Translations under genes and position numbers: made by a program
Notes under the pieces: model-generated
The model's database searches: none
What the model was told of the DNA's origin: nothing
What the model saw: the letters and a program-made list of their open reading frames with translations, nothing else
In this document: piece by piece, positions 32,712 to 41,461 of the stretch
Layout of the letters: the number at the start of each line of letters is the position of its first letter
Position numbering within the stretch: position 1 is the first letter of the stretch
DNA from: Pseudomonas borbori
GTDB taxonomy: Bacteria > Pseudomonadota > Gammaproteobacteria > Pseudomonadales > Pseudomonadaceae
Direction of reading: 5' to 3'
Length of the DNA: 64,000 nucleotides
Assembly: GCF_900115555.1 (NCBI RefSeq)
Contig: NZ_FOWX01000026.1
Location: 1 to 64,000 of the forward strand

Positions 32712-34124
32712 TTACAGCGAATTCAAAAAGGCCAACAGCGCGGCGCGCTGGTCGGCGGAAAAAGTCAGGACCTTCTGCTTGGCCGTTTCGGCTTCGCCGC
32801 CATGCCAGAGGATGGCTTCCAGCAGGTTGCGGGCACGGCCGTCGTGGAGAAACTGGGTGTGGCCGCTGACCGCCTCGGTGAGGCCGATGCCCCAGAGTGG
32901 CGGGGTGCGCCACTCGCGGCCAGTGGCGAGAAACTCGGCGCGGTCGTCCGCCAGGCCTTCGCCCATGTCGTGCAGCAGCAGGTCGCTATAGGGACGAATC
33001 GGCTGGTTGGCCAGTTCCGGCTCGGCGGCATCGCTGGCGGTGGTGAATTGCGGGGTATGACAGCGCTGACAGCCGGCCTGGTGGAACAGCCCCTTGCCCG
33101 CGAGCACCTCGGGCGCCTCGACATCGCGGCGTGCCGGCACGCCCAGGTTGCGGCTGTAGAACAGCACGCTGGCGAGAATGCCGTCGCTGACTTCCGCTTC
33201 GCCGCCGTGGTTGGCGCTACGGCAGTCGCTTTGCGCCGACGTGCAGTCGTCCGCGGCGACCAGTGAGCTGGTCAGGCCCATGTCGCCGGCGAAGGCGTGG
33301 GCATTCTGCTGGTTGAGCGTCGGTTGCCCGGCCTTCCAGCCGAAGCGGCCGAGCACGGTTTGCTCCAGGGCCGCGTCCCAGACCCGGTTGGCGCGCCCGG
33401 AGATGCCGTCGCCATCGCTGTCGTGCGGGTCGGCATTGGCCATGATCGCCGCTTCGGGGATGGCTTCGAGCAGGCCCAGGCCGATCATCGGCGGGGCGAT
33501 GCGGGCGGAAAAACGCGTGTCCGGGTGCAGCGGGCCGTAGCCCAATTTGCTGATCTCCAGGGTCGGCCGGCGCAGTTCCACCGAGTGGCCATCGGTAAAG
33601 CTGACGATCTGCCGGCTGTAGTTGACCCGCACCTTGCCCTCGGGAGCGATGCCGGGGTTGGCCATGTCTTGCAACTGGCCGCCGTAGGTCGGCTCGGCCA
33701 GCACGCCCAGGCGCTCGATGATCGCCGCGTGCTCGCTGCCCGCCGGTAGCGACAGGCGCACCAGCATCGAGGCGGCGCTGACTGCATCCGGGCCGGGCGG
33801 GTGGCCGCGGCCGTCCTTGATATGGCAGTTCTGACAGGCATTGGTGTTGAACAGTGGCCCCAGGCCGTCGCGCGCGGTGGTGGTGGCCGGGGCGATCACC
33901 CAGGGATTGCGGAAGAAGCTGTTGCCGACGCTGAAATCTAGGCGGCGCGAGGGCGGCAGATTGGCCGCGGGCAGGGAGAAGGCGTTGTGGTCGAACTTGA
34001 ACACGGTGGCGCTGCCGGCGGATAGCGCTTCCCCTGGCTCGGCCTGGGTGAAGTGTGGCGACTGGTCACAGCCGGCCAGGCCCAGGAGCAGGCTCAGCAG
34101 CAGACGAGGGGACGGGGCAGGCAT
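32712..34124 (-). CDS. Di-heme oxidoreductase family lipoprotein (thiol oxidoreductase-like)
   Basis: A 470-residue periplasmic protein of the DHOR/DUF1111 family. The lipobox cysteine is at residue 19 (LLGLAGC). Two c-type haem sites are visible: CQNCH (97-101) and CQRCH (352-356). It may transfer electrons in the periplasm, possibly to reduce or oxidise iron or a partner protein. It lies between two imelysin genes in an operon-like series. The stretch 34125-34261 separates it from the first gene and contains a hairpin. The substrate is not shown by sequence. Confidence 0.9.
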   Translation of the reverse strand: MPAPSPRLLLSLLLGLAGCDQSPHFTQAEPGEALSAGSATVFKFDHNAFSLPAANLPPSRRLDFSVGNSFFRNPWVIAPATTTARDGLGPLFNTNACQNCHIKDGRGHPPGPDAVSAASMLVRLSLPAGSEHAAIIERLGVLAEPTYGGQLQDMANPGIAPEGKVRVNYSRQIVSFTDGHSVELRRPTLEISKLGYGPLHPDTRFSARIAPPMIGLGLLEAIPEAAIMANADPHDSDGDGISGRANRVWDAALEQTVLGRFGWKAGQPTLNQQNAHAFAGDMGLTSSLVAADDCTSAQSDCRSANHGGEAEVSDGILASVLFYSRNLGVPARRDVEAPEVLAGKGLFHQAGCQRCHTPQFTTASDAAEPELANQPIRPYSDLLLHDMGEGLADDRAEFLATGREWRTPPLWGIGLTEAVSGHTQFLHDGRARNLLEAILWHGGEAETAKQKVLTFSADQRAALLAFLNSL

Positions 34125-34211
34125 CGACAGGGATCCGCGGCAGAAAGTCAGGCGGGCAAGCTTAGCAGGCTAACTGCGTTTAAATAAGACGGATTTGCGT
34201 TAACGTGGATG

Positions 34212-34245
34212 GTAAAGCCGATGCGATCGGGCGATCGCACCGGCT
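34212..34245 (-). terminator. Hairpin after the first imelysin gene
   Basis: On the minus strand AGCCGGTGCGATCG pairs with CGATCGCATCGGCT and is followed by TTTACC. It sits between the imelysin gene and the di-heme gene, so it may attenuate or end transcription. The T run is short. Confidence 0.45.
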
Positions 34246-34261
34246 GCTGTTGCGCGCCGAC

Positions 34262-35596
34262 TTAGAAGGTGTGGTCGGCGGTGTCCGGGTTGAGGTCGCC
34301 GATGTTCAGCTTGCCGGCGGCCTGTTCGATGGCACCGGTCTGCTTGACCAGGGCGGCGATGGCGTCGCGCACGATCTGCTGGCCGGCGGCGTTGTCGGCG
34401 CCGATCAACTGGTCGAAGTGCTGGCCGTTAGCGGCGCTGGCGACCAGGGCCTGCAACTTGGCTTCGGTCGCTGCCAGGTCGGCTTGCAGGGCGCTGTCGG
34501 CCGCGGCGCCGACCTTGGCCACCAGGGACGACAGGCTCGGGCCGGTCAGGGTGGTGCCGTCGACCTTCTGGTACTCGCCCAGGTAGACATTGCGAATGCC
34601 CTTGCCATTGTAGAAGTGCGAGTTGTGGGTGTTGTCGCTGAAGCAGTCGTGCTCGTCTTCGGTGGAGTTGGCTTCCAGCGCGACCTTCATGCGCTCGCCG
34701 GCCAGTTCGCCGAGGGACAGGCTGCCCATGCCGAAGAGCATCTTGCGCAGGCCGTTCTCGGCCGATTCGGCCTGCAGACTGGCGCGGTAGTTGTCGGCAT
34801 TGCCGGCTTGCCATTGCACGACCATCGCATCGAGGTCGCTGACCAGCAATTCGCCGGCGGCCTTGAGGAAGGCGCGGCGACGTTCGTTGTTGCCGCCGGT
34901 AGCGCCTTCGCCGACCACGAAGTCAGTGGCTGGGCGCGCGCCGGCACCCGGGTTGCTGCCATTCAGATCCTGGCCCCAGAGCATGAATTCGATGGCGTGG
35001 TAACCGGTGGCGACGTTGGCTTCGGAACCGCCCAGTTCGTTCAGGCTGGCCAGCAGTTGCGGGGTGATGGTGGTGACATCGAGCTTGTCTTCGCCGACCT
35101 GGAGTTCGGTGTTGGCGATGATGTTGGCCGTGGCGCCCGGGTTGCCCAGGGCGTGCTGGTAGTCGGCGGCCACGTAATCGATCAGGCCCTCGTCCAGCGG
35201 CCAGGCATTGAGCTGGCCTTCCCAGTCATCGACCACGGCGTTGCCGAAGCGGAACACTTCGGACTGCATGTAGGGTACGCGCGCTGCCAGCCAGGCTTCG
35301 CGGGCGGCTTGCAGGGTGGCGTCGGTCGGGTTGGCGAGCAGTGCGTCGATGGCGCCCTGCAGCGCCTTGCCGGTGCTGGCGGCGTCGCTGAATACGGCCA
35401 GGGCCAGGTCGGCATAGTGGCTGACCACGGCCTTGCCGGCTGCTTCGTCGATTTGGCTGGCCACGGCTACCGGGGCGCTGGCGCTGCTGGCGGCAGGTGC
35501 CGGGGTTTGGCTGACGGGCGCCTTGTCTTCGCCGCAGCCGGCGAGGGATATGGCGATGGCCAGCAGGCTGGCGGAAGCCAGGGGCATACGAATCAT
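34262..35596 (-). CDS. icmP: Imelysin family lipoprotein, IcmP/IrpA-like
   Basis: A 444-residue imelysin (M75) lipoprotein. The signal peptide ends ISLAGC with the lipid cysteine at about residue 21. The signature GYHAIEFML matches GxHxxE, the proposed metal motif of the family. P. aeruginosa IcmP was described as an insulin-cleaving metalloproteinase, while cyanobacterial IrpA is required for iron-limited growth. The ATG at 35596 follows AAGGAATTC. A candidate Fur box lies at 35661-35679. The frame extends upstream to 35695 without a signal peptide, so the shorter start is preferred. It heads the four-gene group. Confidence 0.9.
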   Translation of the reverse strand: MIRMPLASASLLAIAISLAGCGEDKAPVSQTPAPAASSASAPVAVASQIDEAAGKAVVSHYADLALAVFSDAASTGKALQGAIDALLANPTDATLQAAREAWLAARVPYMQSEVFRFGNAVVDDWEGQLNAWPLDEGLIDYVAADYQHALGNPGATANIIANTELQVGEDKLDVTTITPQLLASLNELGGSEANVATGYHAIEFMLWGQDLNGSNPGAGARPATDFVVGEGATGGNNERRRAFLKAAGELLVSDLDAMVVQWQAGNADNYRASLQAESAENGLRKMLFGMGSLSLGELAGERMKVALEANSTEDEHDCFSDNTHNSHFYNGKGIRNVYLGEYQKVDGTTLTGPSLSSLVAKVGAAADSALQADLAATEAKLQALVASAANGQHFDQLIGADNAAGQQIVRDAIAALVKQTGAIEQAAGKLNIGDLNPDTADHTF

Positions 35597-35660
35597 GACG
35601 AATTCCTTTGCAAGGGTATTTTTAGAGGTGCACGCGGAGGTGTACGCAACGCTGCAACAT

Positions 35661-35679
35661 AATGCGAAAGATTTGCATT
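35661..35679 (-). promoter_or_regulatory. Candidate Fur box upstream of the imelysin cluster
   Basis: AATGCGAAAGATTTGCATT is a 19-bp imperfect palindrome (AATGC / GCATT arms) that resembles Fur boxes of the form AATGATAATCATT. It is 65 bases upstream of the icmP ATG. It could also serve lemA, which is divergent. Confidence 0.5.
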
Positions 35680-35824
35680 TTGCGCAAAGGGTCATTGGGA
35701 ATAAATCGCATAAAGCCGTGCAGCGGATCTCCGTATCGGCAGGTCGATGCCGCTAGAATGCCAGCATCCGGCAAGTCCGATCGGCTGGCAGCAGCCATGG
35801 CCCCATCGTTACGGAGCAAACCAC

Positions 35825-36397
35825 ATGAGTCTTACCAGTGTTGCCGTCCTCGTGATTGTGTTTCTGCTCGCCGCCTATGCGGTGGTTCTCTACAACGCGC
35901 TGGTGCGTTTGAAGCACGGGCTGAGCAAGGCCTGGGCGAATATCGATGTGTTGCTCAAGCAGCGCCACGAAGAGCTGCCCAAACTGGTGGAAACCTGCAA
36001 GCAGTACATGCAGTACGAGGGCAGCACCCTGGAGCGGGTGATTGCCGCGCGTAGCGCCGTCGCCCGCGCCCGCGAGCAGCATGATGTCGGTGCTCTGGGC
36101 AAAGCCGAGAGTGGCCTGCGCCTTGGTCTGGGGCAGCTGTTCGCCCTGGCCGAGAACTACCCGGAACTGAAAGCCAACGACAGTTTTCAGCACCTGCAGC
36201 AGCGCATCAGCGGCCTGGAGAACGGCATCGCCGACCGCCGCGAGCTGTACAACGAGGCGGTCAACCTGAACAACGTGCGTATCGAGCAGTTTCCCGATGT
36301 CTTGCTTGCCCGGCTGTTTGCTTTCCAGGCGGGCGAGCTGCTGGAGTTCAGCGACGCGGAGAAGGCCGACGTCGATATCAAGTCGCTGTTCGGCTGA
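35825..36397 (+). CDS. lemA: LemA family protein
   Basis: A 190-residue LemA-type membrane protein. An N-terminal transmembrane segment at about residues 3-24 is followed by a helical domain with KHGLSKAWANIDVLLKQRHEELPKLVE. The function is unknown; members often sit beside GIDE or YgcG-like proteins in membrane quality-control contexts. The ATG at 35825 follows CGGAG. The GIDE-domain gene follows seven bases later, so they form a pair. It is divergent from the imelysin cluster. Confidence 0.92.
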   Translation: MSLTSVAVLVIVFLLAAYAVVLYNALVRLKHGLSKAWANIDVLLKQRHEELPKLVETCKQYMQYEGSTLERVIAARSAVARAREQHDVGALGKAESGLRLGLGQLFALAENYPELKANDSFQHLQQRISGLENGIADRRELYNEAVNLNNVRIEQFPDVLLARLFAFQAGELLEFSDAEKADVDIKSLFG

Positions 36398-36403
36398 GTG
36401 GCG

Positions 36404-37297
36404 ATGGATACAGGGCATCTGCTCGGCCTGGCCTGCGCGGTCGGCGCCACGACTGGTGGTGCCTGGTGGTGTCTGCGGCGCCTGGGAGAGGCGCGCCATC
36501 TGCTGGATACGCCGACCTCGAAGATCCGTTCTGCAGCCCAGGGTTACGTCGAGTTCTACGGCGTGCTGCGCGAACAAGCGAACACCGCGATAGTTGCGCC
36601 GCTGACCGGCAAGCCATGCCTGTGGTGGCGCTTCAGGATCGAGGAGTACCAGGCCAGCGGCAAGAGCCACAGCTGGCGGCTGGTCGACAGCGGTAGCAGC
36701 GAAGGCTGGTTGCTGTTGGACGACGGCACTGGCAGCTGTCTGATCGACCCGCGGGGTGCGCAGGTGCGGCCCACGACCCGTGAGGTATGGCGGGGCAATC
36801 TGCGCCACCCGCGCGGGCCGGCCAGGAGCGGCTGGGCCGCCTGGTTCTCGGCCGGCAAGCGTTATCGCTATAGCGAGGAGCGCTTGCACGCTGGCCAGCC
36901 GCTGTATGCCATCGGCGCTTTCCGCAGCAGTGGCGGCGGTCGCCAGGGGCTCGATGTGGGTGCTGCGCAGAGCGAAGTGATTGGTCAGTGGAAGGGCGAT
37001 TTCGCCGGTCTGCTGCAGCGCTTCGACAGCGATGGCAATGGCCGCTTGGATGAGCAGGAATGGAACCGCGTGCGTCTGGCCGCGCAACTGGAGGCCGAGG
37101 ATCGCCATCGCCAGCACAGTCAGCAGCCGGCGCAGCATCATATGGGTAGGCCGGGTGAGGCGCAGCCGTTTATTTTGTCCAGTGCCGGGGAGGACGAACT
37201 GGCCCGCCACTTCTACTGGCAGGCGGCCGGTGGCGCCGTGCTGTGTCTGGCCGGAGCCCTGGCGACGGCCTGGTTGCTCGGGGTGACGAGGCTCTAG
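36404..37297 (+). CDS. GIDE domain membrane protein with an EF-hand
   Basis: A 297-residue protein that follows lemA. The N-terminus has one transmembrane segment (about 5-22), the middle a GIDE-like domain (about 35-195, with PCLWWRFRIEEY), then a canonical EF-hand loop D208-E219 (DSDGNGRLDEQE), and a C-terminal TM (about 270-292). GIDE is found in the mitochondrial E3 ligase MUL1, where it lies between two membrane helices. Calcium binding through the loop is plausible. The start may be GTG at 36398, directly after the lemA stop, or ATG at 36404; the latter is used here. The function in bacteria is not known. Confidence 0.82.
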   Translation: MDTGHLLGLACAVGATTGGAWWCLRRLGEARHLLDTPTSKIRSAAQGYVEFYGVLREQANTAIVAPLTGKPCLWWRFRIEEYQASGKSHSWRLVDSGSSEGWLLLDDGTGSCLIDPRGAQVRPTTREVWRGNLRHPRGPARSGWAAWFSAGKRYRYSEERLHAGQPLYAIGAFRSSGGGRQGLDVGAAQSEVIGQWKGDFAGLLQRFDSDGNGRLDEQEWNRVRLAAQLEAEDRHRQHSQQPAQHHMGRPGEAQPFILSSAGEDELARHFYWQAAGGAVLCLAGALATAWLLGVTRL

Positions 37298-37326
37298 TGT
37301 CGCGACACGAATCATCTGTCGCTTTG

Positions 37327-37417
37327 CGTGGGAGGGGCCGGGCGGCGTTCCGCTTTAGCCGCGAGCTTTCAGCGCCCTCAAGGTCCATCGCGCCCCTGGG
37401 GGCGGTTGCTACAGGGT
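37327..37417. repeat. REP-like element
   Basis: GGCCGGGCGGCGTTCCGCT at 37336-37354 is found again at 49073-49091, and an overall palindromic layout links GGAGGGGC to GCCCCTGGG downstream. It looks like a Pseudomonas extragenic palindrome, and its right edge touches the bifA stop. Confidence 0.4.
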
Positions 37418-39475
37418 GGCCGGGTTGCTCGCCGCTGCGCTGAGGCGCCGGGCCTGTTTGAGATAGAGCGTCAGTTCGCGGGCTGGCAACGGCTTGCTGT
37501 AGAAGTAGCCCTGACCTTCGTTGCAGCCCTGGGCAATGATATAGGCCTCCTGCTCGAGGGTTTCCACGCCCTCGGCGATCACCTGCATGCCCAGGCTCTT
37601 ACCGAGCTGGATGATGGCGCGCACGATGGTGGCGTCGTCTTCGTCCTCGAGCAGGTCCTGGACGAAGCTCTTGTCGATCTTGATCTTGTCCAGCGGCAGG
37701 CTTTTCAGATAACTCAGCGAGGAGTAGCCGGTGCCGAAGTCGTCGATGGCGATCAGTGCACCGGAGCGGCGCAGGCTGAGCAGGTGCTGGGCGGCGGTGG
37801 TGATGTCTTCCATCAGGCCGGTTTCGGTGACTTCCAGTTCCAGGCTGCGCGGCGGCAGGCGGTAGATCTGCATCAGGTTGTTGACCACCCGCGGCAGTTC
37901 GGCGTGGTGCAGTTGCACGGTAGAGAGGTTGACGGCCATGCGCAGCTCGCTGAAGCCCTGATCGTGCCATTCGCGCAGTTGCCGGCAGGCCTGGTCGAGA
38001 ATCCATTCGCCGATGGCGATGATGGTGCCGTTCTGTTCGGCCAGCGGGATGAACAGGTCGGGCGGTACCAGGCCGTGTTGCGGGTGCTGCCAACGCAACA
38101 GCGCTTCGACGCCAACCACGTTATGGTTGCGGTAGTCGATCTGCGGCTGATAGACCAGATGAAACTGGTTCAGGGCCAAGGCTTCGCGCAGATCCTTCTC
38201 CAGCTCGCGGCGTCGGCGCATTTCGCTGTCGACGCTGGCGATGTAAAACTGGTAACGGTTGCGTGAGCGGCTTTTGGCCAGGGTCATGGTTTGTTCGGCT
38301 TTCTGCAGCAGCTTCTCGGTGCTGTCGCCGTCCTCCGGGAACAGGGTGATGCCGATGGTGGCGCGCAGGCGCACTTCCTGCTGGTCGAGGACAAAGGGCA
38401 GCTCCAGGTCATCCAGCACGCTTTGCGCCAGCTCGGCGGCCTCGTAGGGCTGCTCGATGTCGGCCTGGACCAGGGCGAACTGGTCGCCGCCCAGGCGGGC
38501 CAGGGCGCCGAGGCGGCCGCTGTGGCTGCGCAGGCGGTCGGACAGGGCCAGCAGCAACTGGTCGCCGGTCTGGTAGCTGAACTGTTCGTTGATGCCCTTG
38601 AAGTCGTCCAGGCCGACGCAGAGCACGGCAACCCGGTGTTGCAGGCGGCCGGCATCATCGAGGATCTGGTCGAGTTGCTGCTGCAGTTGCTGGCGGTTCG
38701 GCAGACCGGTGAGAAAATCGTACTGGGCCATGCGCAGCAGGCTGCTTTCCGCCTCGCGGCGCAGGTGCGTGTTGCGTTCGATGGAGGAAAGCAACTGGTT
38801 GGCGGTATTGATCCACAGACCCAGCTCGTTTTTTTCGTTGCCTTTGAGCATCGGCAGTTTGTGCGCGCTGGGGCGGTCCGGGTTGATCTGGCTGAGGTGC
38901 TCGATGATTTTCGACAGGGGTTTGGTCAGCAGCCAGTGGTAGACCAGGTACAGCACCAGGCCCATGGCCAGGGCGCGCAGCACGCCGGCAATGAAGATGA
39001 CCACCGAACTGGTGACGAAGCTCTCACCGTAGCGCGCGGTGTCGAGGGTGATGCTGAGGTCGCCGTAGTATTCGCTGTAGGGGCCGCGGCCCACCAGTTT
39101 GGTGCTGAAACTCTGTTCCTGGCCGAGGATCGGGTCGGTCAGCCAGCGGGTGGGCAATTGCGCCGGGGCACGGGATTTTTCCGCGAGCATCGGCTCGTTG
39201 GGATGGCCGATGGCCGCCATGCGCACCGATTCGTGCTGGAACAGGCCTTCGATGACCTGCATGCCCATTTCGCGGTCCAGGCTGTAGACCGCCTGGGTCG
39301 AGGGGTCGCGGAACATGCCGAGGATACGCTGGGCATCGTTGTTCACCGCCTGGCGGGTCTTGTATGCGTCGAAGACAATTTGCGCGCAGCTCAATACCAC
39401 CCCAACGGCAAGCGCGGAAAGCAGTACTACACGCAGCAGCTTCAAAGACAGGCTGTTCTTGAGTTCCAGCTTCAA
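37409..39475 (-). CDS. bifA: Cyclic di-GMP phosphodiesterase BifA-like
   Basis: A 688-residue membrane protein. TM helices lie at about 12-35 and 155-185, flanking a periplasmic region; then a degenerate GGDEF domain (GGDQF at 329-333) and an EAL domain (EAL at 457-459, with the DDFGTGYSS and KIDKSFV motifs). BifA in P. aeruginosa breaks down c-di-GMP and favours swarming over biofilm; it too has GGDQF and an active EAL. The same combination here supports phosphodiesterase activity with an inactive cyclase domain. It is downstream of sodB in the usual PA4367-PA4366 order. Confidence 0.95.
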   Translation of the reverse strand: MKLELKNSLSLKLLRVVLLSALAVGVVLSCAQIVFDAYKTRQAVNNDAQRILGMFRDPSTQAVYSLDREMGMQVIEGLFQHESVRMAAIGHPNEPMLAEKSRAPAQLPTRWLTDPILGQEQSFSTKLVGRGPYSEYYGDLSITLDTARYGESFVTSSVVIFIAGVLRALAMGLVLYLVYHWLLTKPLSKIIEHLSQINPDRPSAHKLPMLKGNEKNELGLWINTANQLLSSIERNTHLRREAESSLLRMAQYDFLTGLPNRQQLQQQLDQILDDAGRLQHRVAVLCVGLDDFKGINEQFSYQTGDQLLLALSDRLRSHSGRLGALARLGGDQFALVQADIEQPYEAAELAQSVLDDLELPFVLDQQEVRLRATIGITLFPEDGDSTEKLLQKAEQTMTLAKSRSRNRYQFYIASVDSEMRRRRELEKDLREALALNQFHLVYQPQIDYRNHNVVGVEALLRWQHPQHGLVPPDLFIPLAEQNGTIIAIGEWILDQACRQLREWHDQGFSELRMAVNLSTVQLHHAELPRVVNNLMQIYRLPPRSLELEVTETGLMEDITTAAQHLLSLRRSGALIAIDDFGTGYSSLSYLKSLPLDKIKIDKSFVQDLLEDEDDATIVRAIIQLGKSLGMQVIAEGVETLEQEAYIIAQGCNEGQGYFYSKPLPARELTLYLKQARRLSAAASNPATL

Positions 39476-39855
39476 ATGGCGGTTCCTTGTTCGATGCCAG
39501 ATGCGTCAGACCGCTGAGAGTATTAGCAAACTCGCGGTTACCGTCAAAGGGCCATTACACCAATACAGCGAAGTCGGCCGGTTGGGACATGTTGGCACTA
39601 CTGCGCCAGGACGTTGCTCTGCGTTCTGCGATGTCGGCGTGCGGGAACGGGTACTTGAGCGGGTTGCCCAAATGACAGCGCGTGGCCGGGTCTGCCGGCC
39701 GTCATTATTAGCATGCCGAACTCGGCATCGACGCCACATTTTCGCAGCCATAACGCTGCTGGGCGGGCGCTGGAGCACGGCTGTGCGGTGTTCCATGTGC
39801 CTGGATCTGAAGCTGTTGTAGCGCTTACTGAGGGCGGGGTAGCGGCGGAAAGTAA
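39476..39855. other. Intergenic stretch, no gene seen
   Basis: About 380 bases between bifA and the sodB terminator. Short frames on both strands have no recognisable product. It may hold the bifA promoter. Confidence 0.4.
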
Positions 39856-39881
39856 AAAACCCGGCGGTCAGCCGGGTTTTT
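39856..39881 (-). terminator. sodB terminator
   Basis: AAAACCCGGC (39856-39865) pairs with GCCGGGTTTT (39871-39880) around a GGTCA loop, with six or more A upstream, which read as T on the minus strand. It lies 42 bases after the sodB stop. Confidence 0.9.
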
Positions 39882-39922
39882 CACAGCGTGCGCGGACCCT
39901 GAGGCCCGCACAATGGCAGGTC

Positions 39923-40504
39923 TCAGGCAGCGTAGTTGTTTGCTACGAAGTCCCAGTTGACCAGGTTCCAGAACGCTTCGACGTACTTCGGCCGCAGGTT
40001 GCGGTAGTCGATGTAGTAGGCGTGCTCCCATACGTCGCAGGTCAGCAGCGGGGTGTCGCCGCTGGTCAGCGGGCAGCCGGCGCCGATGGTGCTGGCCAGG
40101 GCCAGGGAACCGTCGGCCTTCTTCACCAGCCAGCCCCAGCCGGAACCGAAGGTGCCGATGGAAACCTTGCTGAACTCTTCCTTGAACTTGTCGAAGGAGC
40201 CGAAGGCTGCGTTGATCGCGTCGGCCAGGGCGCCAGTCGGTTGACCGCCGCCGTTGGGCTTCATGCAGTTCCAGTAGAAGGTGTGGTTCCAGACTTGAGC
40301 GGCGTTGTTGAAGATGCCGCCCGAAGAGGTCTTGACGATCTCTTCCAGGGTCTTGCCTTCGAACTCGGTGCCAGGCACCAGGTTGTTCAGGTTCACGACA
40401 TAGGTGTTGTGGTGCTTGTCGTGGTGGTATTCCAGGGTTTCCTGGGAAATATACGGCTGCAGAGCGTCATGTGCGTACGGCAGTGGCGGCAATTCGAAAG
40501 CCAT
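39923..40504 (-). CDS. sodB: Superoxide dismutase (Fe)
   Basis: A 193-residue iron superoxide dismutase; it converts superoxide to oxygen and hydrogen peroxide in the cytosol. The metal ligands are visible in [17 protein letters not shown] and [11 protein letters not shown] (His, His, Asp and His). The GGG-Q context near GSGWGWL is typical of Fe-type. The start [15 protein letters not shown] is conserved, at ATG 40504. A terminator follows the stop. It is in the usual Pseudomonas position next to bifA. Confidence 0.97.
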   Translation of the reverse strand: MAFELPPLPYAHDALQPYISQETLEYHHDKHHNTYVVNLNNLVPGTEFEGKTLEEIVKTSSGGIFNNAAQVWNHTFYWNCMKPNGGGQPTGALADAINAAFGSFDKFKEEFSKVSIGTFGSGWGWLVKKADGSLALASTIGAGCPLTSGDTPLLTCDVWEHAYYIDYRNLRPKYVEAFWNLVNWDFVANNYAA

Positions 40505-40701
40505 GGTTGATCTCCTAATCAGGTCAGGTGCGGTGTTCGCGAAGCCGATCACGGGCGGCCATATCTGCGGCGGGAGTTATCTCTTTGCGCCGCGAGCCAA
40601 GAATAATAGCACCGGGTCTGCGACATAACCACGCAGCAACTGTGTGGGAAAGCCGGTGTCAGGGCCTTTGCCCAGGCCGTCGAGAGGCGCGGCGGCGGGC
40701 T

Positions 40702-40847
40702 TAACAGACCGTTGAAAAACGTAGGTGAGGCAGGCAAGACAAGGCAAAAACAGGCGAGGAAGCGCAGTTTACGAGCTGTAAATGAGCATTCCGAGCCTGT
40801 TTTTAACGCAGTATTGCCAACGCAGGTAGTTTTTCAACGGCCTGTTA
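40702..40847. repeat. MITE-like palindromic element touching the argO stop
   Basis: A 146-base near-palindrome. The ends are TAACAGACCGTTGAAAAAC and the complementary GTTTTTCAACGGCCTGTTA, with a second inner pair AAAAACAGGC / GCCTGTTTTT. It carries no ORF. The right end supplies the TAA stop of argO. Similar sequences are common in intergenic regions of pseudomonads, so it is probably a non-autonomous mobile repeat. Confidence 0.65.
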
Positions 40848-41456
40848 GCGAGGGGCCGAGTCGGCCAGCAGCTGCCAGGCGATGGAGAACATCATCAAGG
40901 CCACTGCCAGGTCGATCAGGCGCCAGGTTAGCGGTCTTGCCAGTTGCGGGGCCAGCCAGGCGGCGCCGAGCGCGAGACTGAGAAACCAGATCAGCGAGGC
41001 GCTGGCAGCGCCCAGGGCATAGGCTCCGGGCACAGTCTGCTGGGCGCCGAGCGAGCCGATCAGCAACACGGTATCGAGATACACGTGGGGGTTGAGCAGG
41101 GTCACCGCCAGCGCCGCGAGCAGCACGGCGCGCAGCGAACGCGGGGTGGTCTGTGCCGCTTGATCGAGCCCCTGCGGCCGGCAGGCGCGCAGCAGAGCCT
41201 GGAGGCCATACCAGAGCAGGAAGGCGGCGCCGCCCCAGCGGGCGACACCCAGCAGCAGCGGGTTCTGCGCCAGCAGCGCGGCCAGACCGAACACCCCGGC
41301 GGCCACCAGCAGCGCATCGCAGGCCACGCAGAGCAGGGCCACCGGCAGGTGGTGTTCGCGGCGCAGGCTTTGCGCCAGGACGAAGGCGTTCTGTGCGCCG
41401 AGGGCGATGATCAGCCCGGCGGCGACCAGTAGACCATTCAGATAGCTGTGCCACAT
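40845..41456 (-). CDS. argO: Arginine/lysine exporter ArgO (LysE family)
   Basis: A 203-residue LysE/ArgO translocator. Six hydrophobic segments can be placed (about 5-27, 37-58, 65-83, 110-130, 145-165 and 178-197). LysE exporters remove excess arginine or lysine from the cell. ArgP, encoded divergently 500 bases away, activates argO in E. coli in response to arginine, which fits here. The stop lies within the palindromic repeat described separately. It is followed upstream by the ACT-domain gene with 5 bases between. Confidence 0.93.
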   Translation of the reverse strand: MWHSYLNGLLVAAGLIIALGAQNAFVLAQSLRREHHLPVALLCVACDALLVAAGVFGLAALLAQNPLLLGVARWGGAAFLLWYGLQALLRACRPQGLDQAAQTTPRSLRAVLLAALAVTLLNPHVYLDTVLLIGSLGAQQTVPGAYALGAASASLIWFLSLALGAAWLAPQLARPLTWRLIDLAVALMMFSIAWQLLADSAPR

Positions 41457-41461
41457 ATCGG

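Noticed and set aside
37409-39475. BifA GGDQF as an active diguanylate cyclase
   Set aside because: GGDQF is the known degenerate form in BifA; the EAL domain is the active part.
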